NCBI GenBank assembly: GCA_030044105.1
Contig: JASHWL010000104.1
Location: 1 to 29,399 of the forward strand
Reading direction: 5' to 3'
DNA length: 29,399 nucleotides
DNA from: Thermoplasmata archaeon
GTDB lineage: Archaea; Thermoplasmatota; Thermoplasmata; Lutacidiplasmatales; UBA184
Part shown: one piece after another, positions 13,992 to 21,409 of the stretch
Layout of the letters: every line of letters begins with the position of its first letter
Position numbering within the stretch: the first letter of the stretch is position 1
The notes under the pieces: model-generated
Told to the model about the DNA's origin: nothing
The model's database searches: none
Seen by the model: only the letters and a program-made list of their open reading frames with translations
Made by a program: the position numbers and the translations under genes

Positions 13992-15762
13992 GCTCGCCGG
14001 CGCCTACGGGCGCCTCGAGGCGACCTCGAAACGCCTCGAGATGCGCCAGATCCTGGCGGACCTGGTCCGCCCGCTCCGGGGGGAGGAGCTCGCCCACGTC
14101 CTCTACCTCTCGCAGGGTCAGCTCCTTCCCGAGTACGAGGGCGTGGAGCTCGGCGTCGCCGGTTCCCTCGCCGTCCGCGCGCTGGCACAAGCGTCCGGGG
14201 TCGCGGAGGCGACCGTCGCCTCCCACGCGAAGCGGGCCGGCGACCTCGGGACCACCGCCGAGGAGCTCTTCGCGCCGCACGCACCGCCCGCCGCGAGCGC
14301 CGCGCTCTCGGTGCGCGATGTCTACGAGGGCCTCCGCGCGATCGCCGCCGCCAAGGGCGAGGCCTCTCAGGCGGAGAAGATCCGGGTGCTGACCGGGCTG
14401 CTGGAACGAGCCGGTCCCCAGGAGGCGAAGTTCCTGATCCGGTTCGTCCTCGGGACCCTGCGCGTGGGCGTCCGCGAGATGACGATCCTCGACGCGCTCA
14501 CCCTCGCGTTCGCCGACGGATCGAAGGACGCGCGCGCGAAGATCGAGGCGGCGTTCAACGTATCGAGCGACCTGGGCCTCGTGGCGCGGGCGCTGGTCGA
14601 GCACGGCCTCGACGGGGTCGGCCGCATCGGGCTCGAGGTCGGTCGGCCGATCCGCCCCATGCTCGCCGAGCGCGAGCCCTCGCTCGACGCCGTGCTGAAA
14701 CGCATGGGCGGCGAGGCCGCGCTCGAGTACAAGTACGACGGGCTCCGCATCCAGGCGCACGTCCCGGCGCACGGGCCGCCCGAGCTGTTCTCGCGCCGGC
14801 TCGAGAACATGAGCGCGCAGTTCCCCGAGCTGATCGCCGAGCTGCCGAAGGCGCTGGCCGTGAAGCCGGCGATCGTCGAGGGCGAGTGCGTGCCGATCGA
14901 TCTCGACACCGACGAGATCCAGCCGTTCCAGGAGGTGTCGCGGCGCCGGGGGCGCAAGCACGACCTGGACAAGGTCCAGGCGGAGATCCCGGTCGCGCTG
15001 TTCCTCTTCGACGTGCTGCTCGCCGGCCCGGAGGACGTCTCGGCCGAGGACTTCCCGGCGCGCCGGCGGCGGCTCGAGCAGCTCCTCCGACCCACCGACC
15101 GCGTGCGGCTCGCGCAGCAGCGGATCGTGCGGTCGGTCGACGAGGCGACCGCGTTCCTGGAGGAGGCCGTGAGCGGGGGAGCCGAGGGCGTCATGGCGAA
15201 GTCGCTCGGGCCCGGAAGCCGCTACCGGGCGGGCGCCCGGGGCTACTGGTGGATCAAGTACAAGCGGGACTATACGACCGGGCTCACCGACTCGATCGAC
15301 GGAGTCGTGGTCGGGGGGTTCGCCGGACGCGGGCGTCGGGCGGGGCGGTTCGGCGCGTTCCTGCTCGCCGTCTACGACGCGAAGCGGGACAAGTTCGAGT
15401 CGTTCTGCAAGGTCGGGAGCGGGTTCGACGACGCGCAGCTGAAGGAGATGCCGCGGCGCATGAAGCCGTTCGAGGTCGAGGCGGCGCCCCCCTCCGTGGA
15501 GACCGGGCTGACCCCGGACCAGTGGTTCCGGCCCGGGGTCGTGATCGAGGTCCGCGGGGCCGAGCTGACGCTGAGCCCGATCCACCGAGCGGCCGCCGGG
15601 GCGATCCGCCCTGGGGTCGGCTTCGCCCTGAGGTTCCCGCGGTTCACCGGACGGATCCGGGAGGACAAGTCGGCCACCGATGCGACCACCTCGAAGGAAC
15701 TCCTCGAGATGTACCGGGGGCAGGTCCGTCGCGAGGCCGCGGAGGGCGACGGCGAGGCGTGA
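13978..15762 (+). CDS. lig: ATP-dependent DNA ligase, archaeal type
   Basis: Seals nicks in duplex DNA, including between Okazaki fragments. The 594-aa product has an N-terminal DNA-binding domain (about 1-210), the adenylation domain with motif I EYKYDGLRIQ (AMP-accepting Lys252), FLFDVL (about 341), EGVMAKSL (motif IV, about 403) and WIKYKRDY (motif V, about 421), and a C-terminal OB domain ending with the R-F-x-x-x-R-x-D-K region. Length matches archaeal replicative ligases (about 560-610). The ATG at 13978 lies inside the end of rpe. The N-terminal motif RFAELAGAYGRLEATSKR is the standard family start. No domain is missing. Confidence 0.96.
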   Translation: MRFAELAGAYGRLEATSKRLEMRQILADLVRPLRGEELAHVLYLSQGQLLPEYEGVELGVAGSLAVRALAQASGVAEATVASHAKRAGDLGTTAEELFAPHAPPAASAALSVRDVYEGLRAIAAAKGEASQAEKIRVLTGLLERAGPQEAKFLIRFVLGTLRVGVREMTILDALTLAFADGSKDARAKIEAAFNVSSDLGLVARALVEHGLDGVGRIGLEVGRPIRPMLAEREPSLDAVLKRMGGEAALEYKYDGLRIQAHVPAHGPPELFSRRLENMSAQFPELIAELPKALAVKPAIVEGECVPIDLDTDEIQPFQEVSRRRGRKHDLDKVQAEIPVALFLFDVLLAGPEDVSAEDFPARRRRLEQLLRPTDRVRLAQQRIVRSVDEATAFLEEAVSGGAEGVMAKSLGPGSRYRAGARGYWWIKYKRDYTTGLTDSIDGVVVGGFAGRGRRAGRFGAFLLAVYDAKRDKFESFCKVGSGFDDAQLKEMPRRMKPFEVEAAPPSVETGLTPDQWFRPGVVIEVRGAELTLSPIHRAAAGAIRPGVGFALRFPRFTGRIREDKSATDATTSKELLEMYRGQVRREAAEGDGEA

Positions 15763-15795
15763 TCCGGCCGACCGAGAGTGCTTCTCCGCCCAAAG

Positions 15796-15803
15796 GCATA
15801 AGA
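15796..15803 (+). promoter_or_regulatory. Weak TATA-like element before the PRC-barrel gene
   Basis: GCATAAGA lies about 41 nt before the ATG at 15841 in the 78-base gap after the ligase gene. It is the only AT-rich stretch there. It may drive both the PRC-barrel gene and the tRNA that follows it. Confidence 0.3.
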
Positions 15804-15840
15804 AGGCCGGGCTGCGTCGCCGACAGTCGGGTACGCCACC

Positions 15841-16137
15841 ATGCTGGTCGAGATGACCGAACTCCTGGGCCGCCAGATCTACACGCCCGATGGACGACTC
15901 CTCGGCGAGGTCGACAACGTCATCGTCGACGTCGAGGCCGCGAAGATCGATGGGATCTACGTCGACGAGACCAGCCCCATGTTAGTGGAGGATTCCCGGC
16001 CCACCAACGTGCCGTACCGGTGGGTGTCCGCCGTCAACGACGTCGTGCTGCTCAAGTACTTCCCGAAGCGGGTCTCCCTGAAGAAGGCCCCGGCGCGCGG
16101 CGCGAAGGACGTCGCGGCGGCTCCCCCGGCGCAGTAG
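15841..16137 (+). CDS. PRC-barrel domain protein
   Basis: A 98-aa protein whose residues 1-80 form a PRC-barrel: a strand-rich fold with L-L-G-R-x-I-Y-T-P-D-G-x-L-L-G-E-V-D-N-V, the characteristic opening, then VDVEAAKIDGIYV and VPYRWVSAVNDVVLLKYFP. Small stand-alone PRC-barrel proteins are common in archaea; related domains occur in RimM and photosynthetic reaction-centre H subunits, and roles in RNA metabolism or ribosome maturation have been proposed. The last 18 residues are an Ala/Lys-rich tail. Only six bases separate its stop from the mature 5' end of tRNA-Leu, which suggests the tRNA is cut from a shared transcript. Domain assignment is confident; function is not established. Confidence 0.9.
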   Translation: MLVEMTELLGRQIYTPDGRLLGEVDNVIVDVEAAKIDGIYVDETSPMLVEDSRPTNVPYRWVSAVNDVVLLKYFPKRVSLKKAPARGAKDVAAAPPAQ

Positions 16138-16143
16138 CGCGGT

Positions 16144-16250
16144 GCGGGGATAGCCAAGCCCGGTAACGGCGCGGGACTTAAACGCCCCGATCGGGGGCGA
16201 AGAGATCCCGTCGCGTCAGGCGTTCGCCGGTTCAAATCCGGCTCCCCGCA
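16144..16250 (+). tRNA. tRNA-Leu (anticodon UAA) with an intron
   Basis: A complete class II tRNA. The acceptor stem is GCGGGGA (16144-16150) with TCCCCGC (16243-16249) and discriminator A at 16250. The D arm is 16153-16170, the anticodon stem CGGGA (16172-16176) with TCCCG (16206-16210), a 15-nt variable region with a short stem spans 16211-16225, and the T arm is 16226-16242 with loop TTCAAAT. The anticodon loop is interrupted by a 22-nt intron at the canonical 37/38 position; after splicing it reads CTTAAAA, anticodon TAA, decoding UUA leucine. The long variable arm and A73 fit leucine rather than serine. CCA is not encoded. No TATA box lies directly upstream, where the PRC-barrel gene ends. 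Confidence 0.93.
16183..16204 (+). other. tRNA-Leu intron (bulge-helix-bulge type)
   Basis: The intron begins with C and then GCCCC/GGGGC forms a perfect 5-bp stem with a 5-nt loop. Next to it C32, U33 and U34 of the exon can pair with intron G, A and A, leaving 3-nt bulges at both splice points, one with an A-G mismatch beside it. This matches the motif cut by archaeal tRNA-splicing endonuclease; exon joining would be by RtcB, whose gene lies at the end of this window. Confidence 0.8.
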
Positions 16251-16302
16251 TGCCCGCTCGAGGCGGCGCGAGGGTCAAGCGGCCCGGGGGCCTCGGGCGA
16301 TC

Positions 16303-16914
16303 GTGCGCGCGTCGCAGCTCGCCCGGGCCCTTTCGCGGGTGCCGCCGTTCCCCCGGCCGGACCCCCGATGGGAGCAGGTGCTCACGCCCCCGGGACCGGC
16401 CGTGGAGCTGCTGCTGGCCGCCGATCGGTTCGACCCGCTCGCCGGTCGGTCGGTCCTCGACCTGGGCGCGGGGACCGGTCGGCTGGCGATCGGGGCGGCC
16501 CTGCTCGGGGCGGGCCCGGTCGTCGGCGTGGAGATCGACCCCGCCGCCGCGGAGCTCGCGCGCAGCGCCGCGCGGACCGCGGGGGTGGCCGTCGACCTCG
16601 TCGTCGCGGACGTGGCGGACTACCGCGCGCCCGCGGACGTGGTCCTGCTCAACCCGCCGTTCGGCGCGCAGCGTCGGCACGCGGACCGCCCGTTCTGGGA
16701 CGCCGCGTTCGCGCTGGCCCGGCGCTCCGCGCACGGGTTCGCGCTCGCCGACTCCCGAACCTTTATAGCGCGTCGCGCGGTCGCGCGCGGCGCCCACATC
16801 ATCGAGACGCGACCGGTCGCCTGGGAACTGGAGCGGACCTTCCCGCACCACACCCGGAATCGGGTCCCGATCCCGGTCGACCGCTGGGCGATCGAGACGC
16901 ACGGAGATCGATGA
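16303..16914 (+). CDS. METTL5-like RNA N6-adenosine methyltransferase
   Basis: A SAM-dependent methylase of the COG2263/METTL5 family; the eukaryotic member makes m6A in 18S rRNA together with Trm112. The 203-aa protein has the SAM motif LDLGAGTGR (52-60), acidic loop VEIDP (76-80) and the adenine-N6 catalytic motif NPPFG (117-121) followed by a spaced F-x-x-A-F-A-L-A helix. The C-terminal part (E-L-E-R-T-F-P-H-H-T…PIPVDRWAIE) follows the METTL5 pattern of R-Y-D-L-P…F-H-K…V-D. The start is GTG 16303, 52 bases after the tRNA; no ATG precedes the fold. Its stop overlaps the csl4 start codon (ATGA), indicating coupled translation. The likely substrate is rRNA, by family only. Confidence 0.88.
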   Translation: MRASQLARALSRVPPFPRPDPRWEQVLTPPGPAVELLLAADRFDPLAGRSVLDLGAGTGRLAIGAALLGAGPVVGVEIDPAAAELARSAARTAGVAVDLVVADVADYRAPADVVLLNPPFGAQRRHADRPFWDAAFALARRSAHGFALADSRTFIARRAVARGAHIIETRPVAWELERTFPHHTRNRVPIPVDRWAIETHGDR

Positions 16915-17498
16915 CCGAGACCGAACTGCCGAAGCTCGTGCTGCCCGGGGAGTACCTCGGGGCGGCCGAGGAGTTCCTGCCGGGGCCCGGCACCTACGAG
17001 GACCGGGGGCGGATCTACGCGGCCGTCCTGGGCAGCCCGACCGTCGAACCGCGGGACCGCAGCGTGCGCGTCGCGCCCCGCAACCCCGTCCCCAGCATCG
17101 AGGACGGCGAGCTCGTCTACGCCCGCGTCGACGAGATCAAGACGGCGATGGCGATCTGCACGATCCTGTCGACCGCGTCGAACCCGCGCGGGATCCCGGG
17201 GACCCCCGAGGGGACGGTCCACATCTCGAAGGCGAAGGAGGGCTACACCGAGACGCTCGCCGGCGAGTTCGCCGTCGGCGACCTGCTCCTCGCGCGCGTG
17301 CTCCAGGCGCGGCCGTCGGTCAAGCTCTCGACCGCCGCCAGCAACCTCGGCGTCGTCGCCGCGCGCTGCCAGGTGTGCCACGCGCTGCTCGCGCCCCAGG
17401 GCAAGGAGCTCGTCTGCCCCCGTTGCGGGCACCGGGAGCACCGGAAGCTCGCGGTGGGCGAGATCGCGGGCCGTCCCGATGGCGACGCCCGCGACTGA
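16911..17498 (+). CDS. csl4: Exosome RNA-binding subunit Csl4
   Basis: Csl4 forms part of the cap of the archaeal exosome, feeding RNA to the Rrp41/Rrp42 ring for 3' decay or tailing. The 195-aa protein has the N-terminal domain (about 8-60) with VLPGEYLG…FLPGPGTYEDRGRIYAAVLG, the family signature. An S1 RNA-binding domain follows (about 65-145), and then a zinc ribbon with Cys153, Cys156, Cys169 and Cys172. Length is typical. The ATG at 16911 overlaps the methylase stop by four bases, and the 3' end overlaps the next gene by 20 bases. A methylase next to csl4 is a common archaeal arrangement and ties both genes to RNA metabolism. Confidence 0.95.
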   Translation: MTETELPKLVLPGEYLGAAEEFLPGPGTYEDRGRIYAAVLGSPTVEPRDRSVRVAPRNPVPSIEDGELVYARVDEIKTAMAICTILSTASNPRGIPGTPEGTVHISKAKEGYTETLAGEFAVGDLLLARVLQARPSVKLSTAASNLGVVAARCQVCHALLAPQGKELVCPRCGHREHRKLAVGEIAGRPDGDARD

Positions 17499-18711
17499 CG
17501 AGGAGCGCCGGCTCGCGCGCCTCGTGCGCGCGCACGATCGCTGGCGATCGCGCGAGGTGTTCAACCTCCTTCCCAGCGAGAACGCGGTGTCGCCCGCGGC
17601 GCGTCGCTTCCTGGCGAGCGACCTCGCCGGCCGCTACACGCTGCCGATGGCGGCCGAGTTCGACGGCGAGGCGCTCGACAACAGCTACACCGGGACGCGC
17701 TACACCGATCAGATCGAGGCGCTGGCCAACGCCGCGGCGGCGCGTGTGTTCCGCGCCCGGTGCGCGACGGTCCGACCGCTGTCGGGCCACATCGCGGCCC
17801 TCTCCGCGCTGGTGCCGCTCCTCCCGCCGGGATCCCGCGTGCTCGCGATCCCGCCCGATCGCGGGGGGTACGACGGGTACGCGCCGGGGTTCGTCCCCGC
17901 GCTCCTGCAGCACGTCGTCCGTCCGCTGCCCGCGGACGGCGAGGGATTCTCGGTCGACGCGACGGTCGCCGCGGAGGCGATCCGACGGGAGCGGCCGAAC
18001 GCGGTCCTGCTCGGCCAGAGCTTCTTCCTGTTCCCGTATCCGCTGCGCGCGATCGCCGAGGCCGCGCACGCCGTGGACGCGCTCGTCCTCTACGACGCCT
18101 CCCACGTGCTCGGACTCATCGCGGGCGGCGAGTTCCAGGATCCCCTCCGCGAGGGCGCCGACGTCGTCGTGGGCAGCACGCACAAGTCGTTCCCGGGACC
18201 TCAGGGCGGGCTGCTGCTGACCGACCGGGAGGATCTGTTCGCCCAGATCGACCCGGCGCTCGTCTGGCGCGTGTTCGACAACGCGCACTGGAACCGCATC
18301 GCGGGCGTCGCGCAGACTCTGCTCGAGCTCGAGCGCGTGGGCGTCGAGTACGCGCGTACCACGGTCGGCAACGCGCAGCGGTTGGCCCAGGAGCTCGACG
18401 CCCGCGGCGTGCCGCTGATCGCAAAGGCCCAGGGCTTCACCCGCTCGCACCAGATCCACCTCGACCGCCCGGCGCTGCGCGCGCAGCATGGGATCGGAGC
18501 CGGCGCGCTGGCCCGCCGGCTCGAACGCCAACGGCTGTTGATCGACCTCGTGGGACGGATCGGCACTGCCGAGGCGGCCCGGCTCGGGCTCACGACGGAC
18601 GACATGCCGCGGCTCGCGGACCTCCTCGTCCGCGGCGGGATCCGGGGGGAGCGCGTCGCCGCGGAGGTCCTCGCCTGGCGGCGCCAGTTCCCGGCGCTGC
18701 GGCTCGCCTAG
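17479..18711 (+). CDS. Divergent serine hydroxymethyltransferase-family PLP enzyme
   Basis: A 410-aa fold-type I PLP enzyme. It matches archaeal serine hydroxymethyltransferases over LLPSENAVS (30-38), LGQSFFLFPYP (178-188), YDASHVLGLIAGGEFQDPLREGA across 205-227 (Asp206, His209), the Schiff-base motif GSTHKSFPGPQGG (Lys236), and the C-terminal GRIGTAEAARLG, whose Arg360 should bind the substrate carboxylate. It departs from true enzymes at two active-site positions. The R-Y-A-E-G motif, whose Glu takes part in catalysis, reads R-Y-T-L-P (52-56), and the PLP-stacking His of G-G-H is replaced by Tyr131. A short insertion also follows the first site. It may be a standard SHMT for this lineage or a relative with another aldolase-type reaction. 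The start overlaps csl4 by 20 bases. Confidence 0.82.
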   Translation: MATPATDEERRLARLVRAHDRWRSREVFNLLPSENAVSPAARRFLASDLAGRYTLPMAAEFDGEALDNSYTGTRYTDQIEALANAAAARVFRARCATVRPLSGHIAALSALVPLLPPGSRVLAIPPDRGGYDGYAPGFVPALLQHVVRPLPADGEGFSVDATVAAEAIRRERPNAVLLGQSFFLFPYPLRAIAEAAHAVDALVLYDASHVLGLIAGGEFQDPLREGADVVVGSTHKSFPGPQGGLLLTDREDLFAQIDPALVWRVFDNAHWNRIAGVAQTLLELERVGVEYARTTVGNAQRLAQELDARGVPLIAKAQGFTRSHQIHLDRPALRAQHGIGAGALARRLERQRLLIDLVGRIGTAEAARLGLTTDDMPRLADLLVRGGIRGERVAAEVLAWRRQFPALRLA

Positions 18712-18751
18712 CGCGACGCCCGCCGGTTCGATTCGGGTCCTTACAGAAGAG

Positions 18752-18776
18752 CTCCCCCCGCTGAGGGCGGGGGGAG
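18752..18776. terminator. Perfect 10-bp hairpin between convergent genes
   Basis: CTCCCCCCGC (18752-18761) and its exact complement (18767-18776) flank the loop TGAGG in the 99-base gap between the SHMT-like gene (+) and the surface-protein gene (-). On the minus strand a short TCTTCTGTAAG stretch follows the stem. The placement mirrors the hairpin at 9972-10000. Confidence 0.5.
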
Positions 18777-18810
18777 AGGAAAGGGTACGGTGAGCACCGG
18801 TTCCCGGCGC

Positions 18811-21336
18811 TCAGGTGCCGCCGCTCGAGGGAGGCGTGCTCCCCGAGTCCGTGGTGGTCCCGGCCGCAGAGGTGTCGGTTCCGCCGGTGGTCCCCGGCTG
18901 GCTGCCCTGCTGCCACTGCTGCGGGGGCTCCTGGGTCTTCGAGCCGCCCCACATCATCCGTCCGACCAGCAGCGCGACGATCATGCCCACGATCAGGCCC
19001 ACCAGCAGGAGGATCGTCCCGGCGACCGCCGGCGAGAGGCTCCCGAGCAGGGTGACGTTGTGATACGTGCTGCTGTTGATGTAGACGGTCGTCGAGGAGA
19101 CCGACGTGATGGTCAGCGTCGTGTTGTCGTAGACCGGGGGACCCGACGTGAGCGTCATCTCCACCGAAGCGGTGTACGAGCCGGCCGCCGTCGCGTCCCA
19201 CACCGCGGTCGCGGGCACGCCCGGCGTGAGCTGGGTCATGACCGCCGTGAAGACCGGTACGGTGCCGAGGTAGACCGTCAGGCTCGCCCCCGAGATGAAG
19301 TCGCCCTGGTAGAACGTCGTGAACGTGACGTTCCCGGTCGCCAGCGGGATCGGCGACGAGCCGGACGGCGACAGCGTCACGATCGTCGCGTCCTGTCCGA
19401 TGAAGAACGCGGGACCGATCGAGGCCGTGCCGAAGGCCACCGACCCGTTCAGCGGAGCGCCGATCCCGTCCACCGTCACGTTGACGGTGAAGTAGAAGTC
19501 GTCCGACGGCGAGGTCTCCGCGCACACCGCCGCGACCGTGCACGTCGACACCGTCGAGGCGCTCACCGGGAAGACGTAGGAGAGCTGGCCCGGGTACAGC
19601 GCGATCGGATAGAACGCGATCGCGGCCGGGATCGTGGCGTCCACGACCGCGAGCACAATCGTCGTGCTCTCGTTCGTGATCGTCGCGTTCGTCACCGAGA
19701 GCGTGAACCCGAGATCGAACGGCGCCGTGGAGACATCGATGTAGTCGGACACCGGCGTGGTGAACTTCGCGGAGATTGCCGTCGGATGCTGGGCCAGCTC
19801 GTCCACGAAGATGGGCACATTGAACGGCAGGCTGTAGGGGGTCCCCACGCTGCTGGAGATGCCGGTGACCATCGCCCCATCGGCGGTGGCGTTAGCGTAC
19901 AGGGTCAACGCGTCCCCGTACGCGCCCGAAGTGATGTCCGCCGGAGTGATGGCCAAGCTCCAGGTGTAGTTGACCCACTGCGTGCCCAGCGGCGAGGTCC
20001 CGTTGCTCACTTCCTCGAGGCTGAAGTAGGTACCGAGCGTTGTGTTCGCCGAGTCGTTGACCGACCAGCTCGTGAGCACCGTGGAACCGTCGACGAGGAC
20101 GAAGTACGCGGTGTAGGTGCTGTTCCACGTCAGGAAGCCGTAGGTAACGCTGCTCAGGTTGAGCCACCCGTACTGGGTGTATGGCAGCGGTTGGTAGGGC
20201 ACGGGCGATCCGTCAATTCCTCCGTAGGCAAGCGTCGTGCCCGAGATGGTCGAGAGGTCGAAGACCTGCTCTGCTCCGGGCGCATAGCCCCCGACGGCCG
20301 TTCCGTCGACGTTGGCCCCGACCAACAGTTCCAGCTCGCCTCCGCCGCCCAACGCGGTGACCAGCGCGGACCAGGTCAGGTTCAAGGCGCTAGCATTCAG
20401 GGTGAACGTGTACGTGATGTTCGTCCAGTACCCCGTCCACGAGGTTCCGTTCGAATCGACCGCACCAGTGGGACTCGCCGGATTGATATCAAAGGGGACG
20501 GTCCCGTTGACCGAGTCGTTCAGGCTCACGACGCCGATCACGGACAAGGTCGGCGCGTAGTACACCGTCACCCATGCGCTCACGGTGGCGTTGGTCGCGG
20601 CGAGGTAGCTCGAGTTCACCCAGAGCTCGACGGTGAAGTTGAACGGCACATCCGTCGCGTACGTCGTCGCGAGAGTCTCGTTGGTCGCGGGCAGCACGAA
20701 CCCCGCGCTCGCGAAGGTCGTGAGCACCGCCGAGTCGATGTAGGCGAGCGAGGAGGAGGCAAAGCCGCCCCCGGTCGACGCGCCGTTCTCTGTGACGTAG
20801 ATCGTGAAGGTCACGTTCTGAGTAAAGCCCGCACCCAGGAAGCTATAGCACGAGGCGTCGGTGCAGCCGAGGGTGGCCGCGTCGAGGTCCGCGGTCCACG
20901 TGTAGTTCGCGTAGGGGACCCCGTTGATCACGCTCGACGTGACGAGCGCGCTGTCGATCGTGTCGTTCAGGCTCACGTTGGTCGGGAAGTACGTGATGGG
21001 TGTCGTCGTCAGGTTCGCGGTGACGTAGGCGAAGGTGGTGGTGTCGGAGATGACGCCCCAGGTGATGTTCGTGTAGAAGGTGATGTTCGCCGGGAACGTC
21101 GGACCCGGCGTATAGATCAAGCCGATGGTGACCGAGGTCGTGTCCTGACCCTGCGCGGCGGGCGTCGGCGACGCGCGCGCGGGAGCGGCGGAGCTCGCCG
21201 AGCTGCTCTTCCCCGAGTGGGATGCCAACCCGGCCGCGGCACCCAGCCCCGCCGAGCCGAGCACGAGGCCCGCGAGGACGACAACCGTTACACCAATCGC
21301 CAAGGTACGATAGTTCAACCCGGCAACGCGACGCAT
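18811..21336 (-). CDS. Large cell-surface protein with repeated Ig-like modules and C-terminal membrane anchor
   Basis: No enzyme family recognised. The 841-aa protein has an N-terminal hydrophobic signal segment (about 12-37), a Ser/Ala/Pro linker (about 40-62), a long strand-rich Thr/Ser/Asn/Val region with very many N-x-S/T glycosylation sites (about 65-765), a strong membrane helix (770-791) followed by basic residues, and a 50-residue low-complexity tail rich in Gln, Gly, Thr, Ser and Pro that should be cytoplasmic. A module recurs about every 150 residues, marked by V-S-L-N-D or S-V-N-D then N-Y-T-W or a near match (near 121-146, 270-308, 424-459). Two Cys pairs (158/163 and 599/605) are present. 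It could be an S-layer or other envelope component, or a cell-attached binding protein. The ATG at 21336 is placed by the TATA box 27 nt upstream. Confidence 0.82.
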   Translation of the reverse strand: MRRVAGLNYRTLAIGVTVVVLAGLVLGSAGLGAAAGLASHSGKSSSASSAAPARASPTPAAQGQDTTSVTIGLIYTPGPTFPANITFYTNITWGVISDTTTFAYVTANLTTTPITYFPTNVSLNDTIDSALVTSSVINGVPYANYTWTADLDAATLGCTDASCYSFLGAGFTQNVTFTIYVTENGASTGGGFASSSLAYIDSAVLTTFASAGFVLPATNETLATTYATDVPFNFTVELWVNSSYLAATNATVSAWVTVYYAPTLSVIGVVSLNDSVNGTVPFDINPASPTGAVDSNGTSWTGYWTNITYTFTLNASALNLTWSALVTALGGGGELELLVGANVDGTAVGGYAPGAEQVFDLSTISGTTLAYGGIDGSPVPYQPLPYTQYGWLNLSSVTYGFLTWNSTYTAYFVLVDGSTVLTSWSVNDSANTTLGTYFSLEEVSNGTSPLGTQWVNYTWSLAITPADITSGAYGDALTLYANATADGAMVTGISSSVGTPYSLPFNVPIFVDELAQHPTAISAKFTTPVSDYIDVSTAPFDLGFTLSVTNATITNESTTIVLAVVDATIPAAIAFYPIALYPGQLSYVFPVSASTVSTCTVAAVCAETSPSDDFYFTVNVTVDGIGAPLNGSVAFGTASIGPAFFIGQDATIVTLSPSGSSPIPLATGNVTFTTFYQGDFISGASLTVYLGTVPVFTAVMTQLTPGVPATAVWDATAAGSYTASVEMTLTSGPPVYDNTTLTITSVSSTTVYINSSTYHNVTLLGSLSPAVAGTILLLVGLIVGMIVALLVGRMMWGGSKTQEPPQQWQQGSQPGTTGGTDTSAAGTTTDSGSTPPSSGGT

Positions 21337-21359
21337 GAGCCCCCGGAAGACTTCCGTTA

Positions 21360-21367
21360 CTTAAACC
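21360..21367 (-). promoter_or_regulatory. TATA-like element for the surface-protein gene
   Basis: On the minus strand GGTTTAAG is centred 27 nt upstream of the ATG at 21336, which would put the first transcribed base at the start codon (leaderless). Confidence 0.45.
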
Positions 21368-21374
21368 TCGCGCC

Positions 21375-21382
21375 AACATTTT
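21375..21382 (+). promoter_or_regulatory. Weak TATA-like element for the Fap7-type gene
   Basis: AACATTTT is centred about 31 nt before the GTG at 21410. GTATACT (21394-21400) is closer to consensus but only about 13 nt from the start, too near to serve it. Both lie in a 73-base divergent gap. Confidence 0.3.
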
Positions 21383-21409
21383 CGGTGCGACGCGTATACT
21401 GCGTCATCC

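Noticed and set aside
16761..16768. CTTTATAG as a promoter inside the METTL5-like gene
   Set aside because: It resembles a TATA box, but the next gene starts about 145 nt later and overlaps the methylase by its start codon, so coupled translation explains its expression better.
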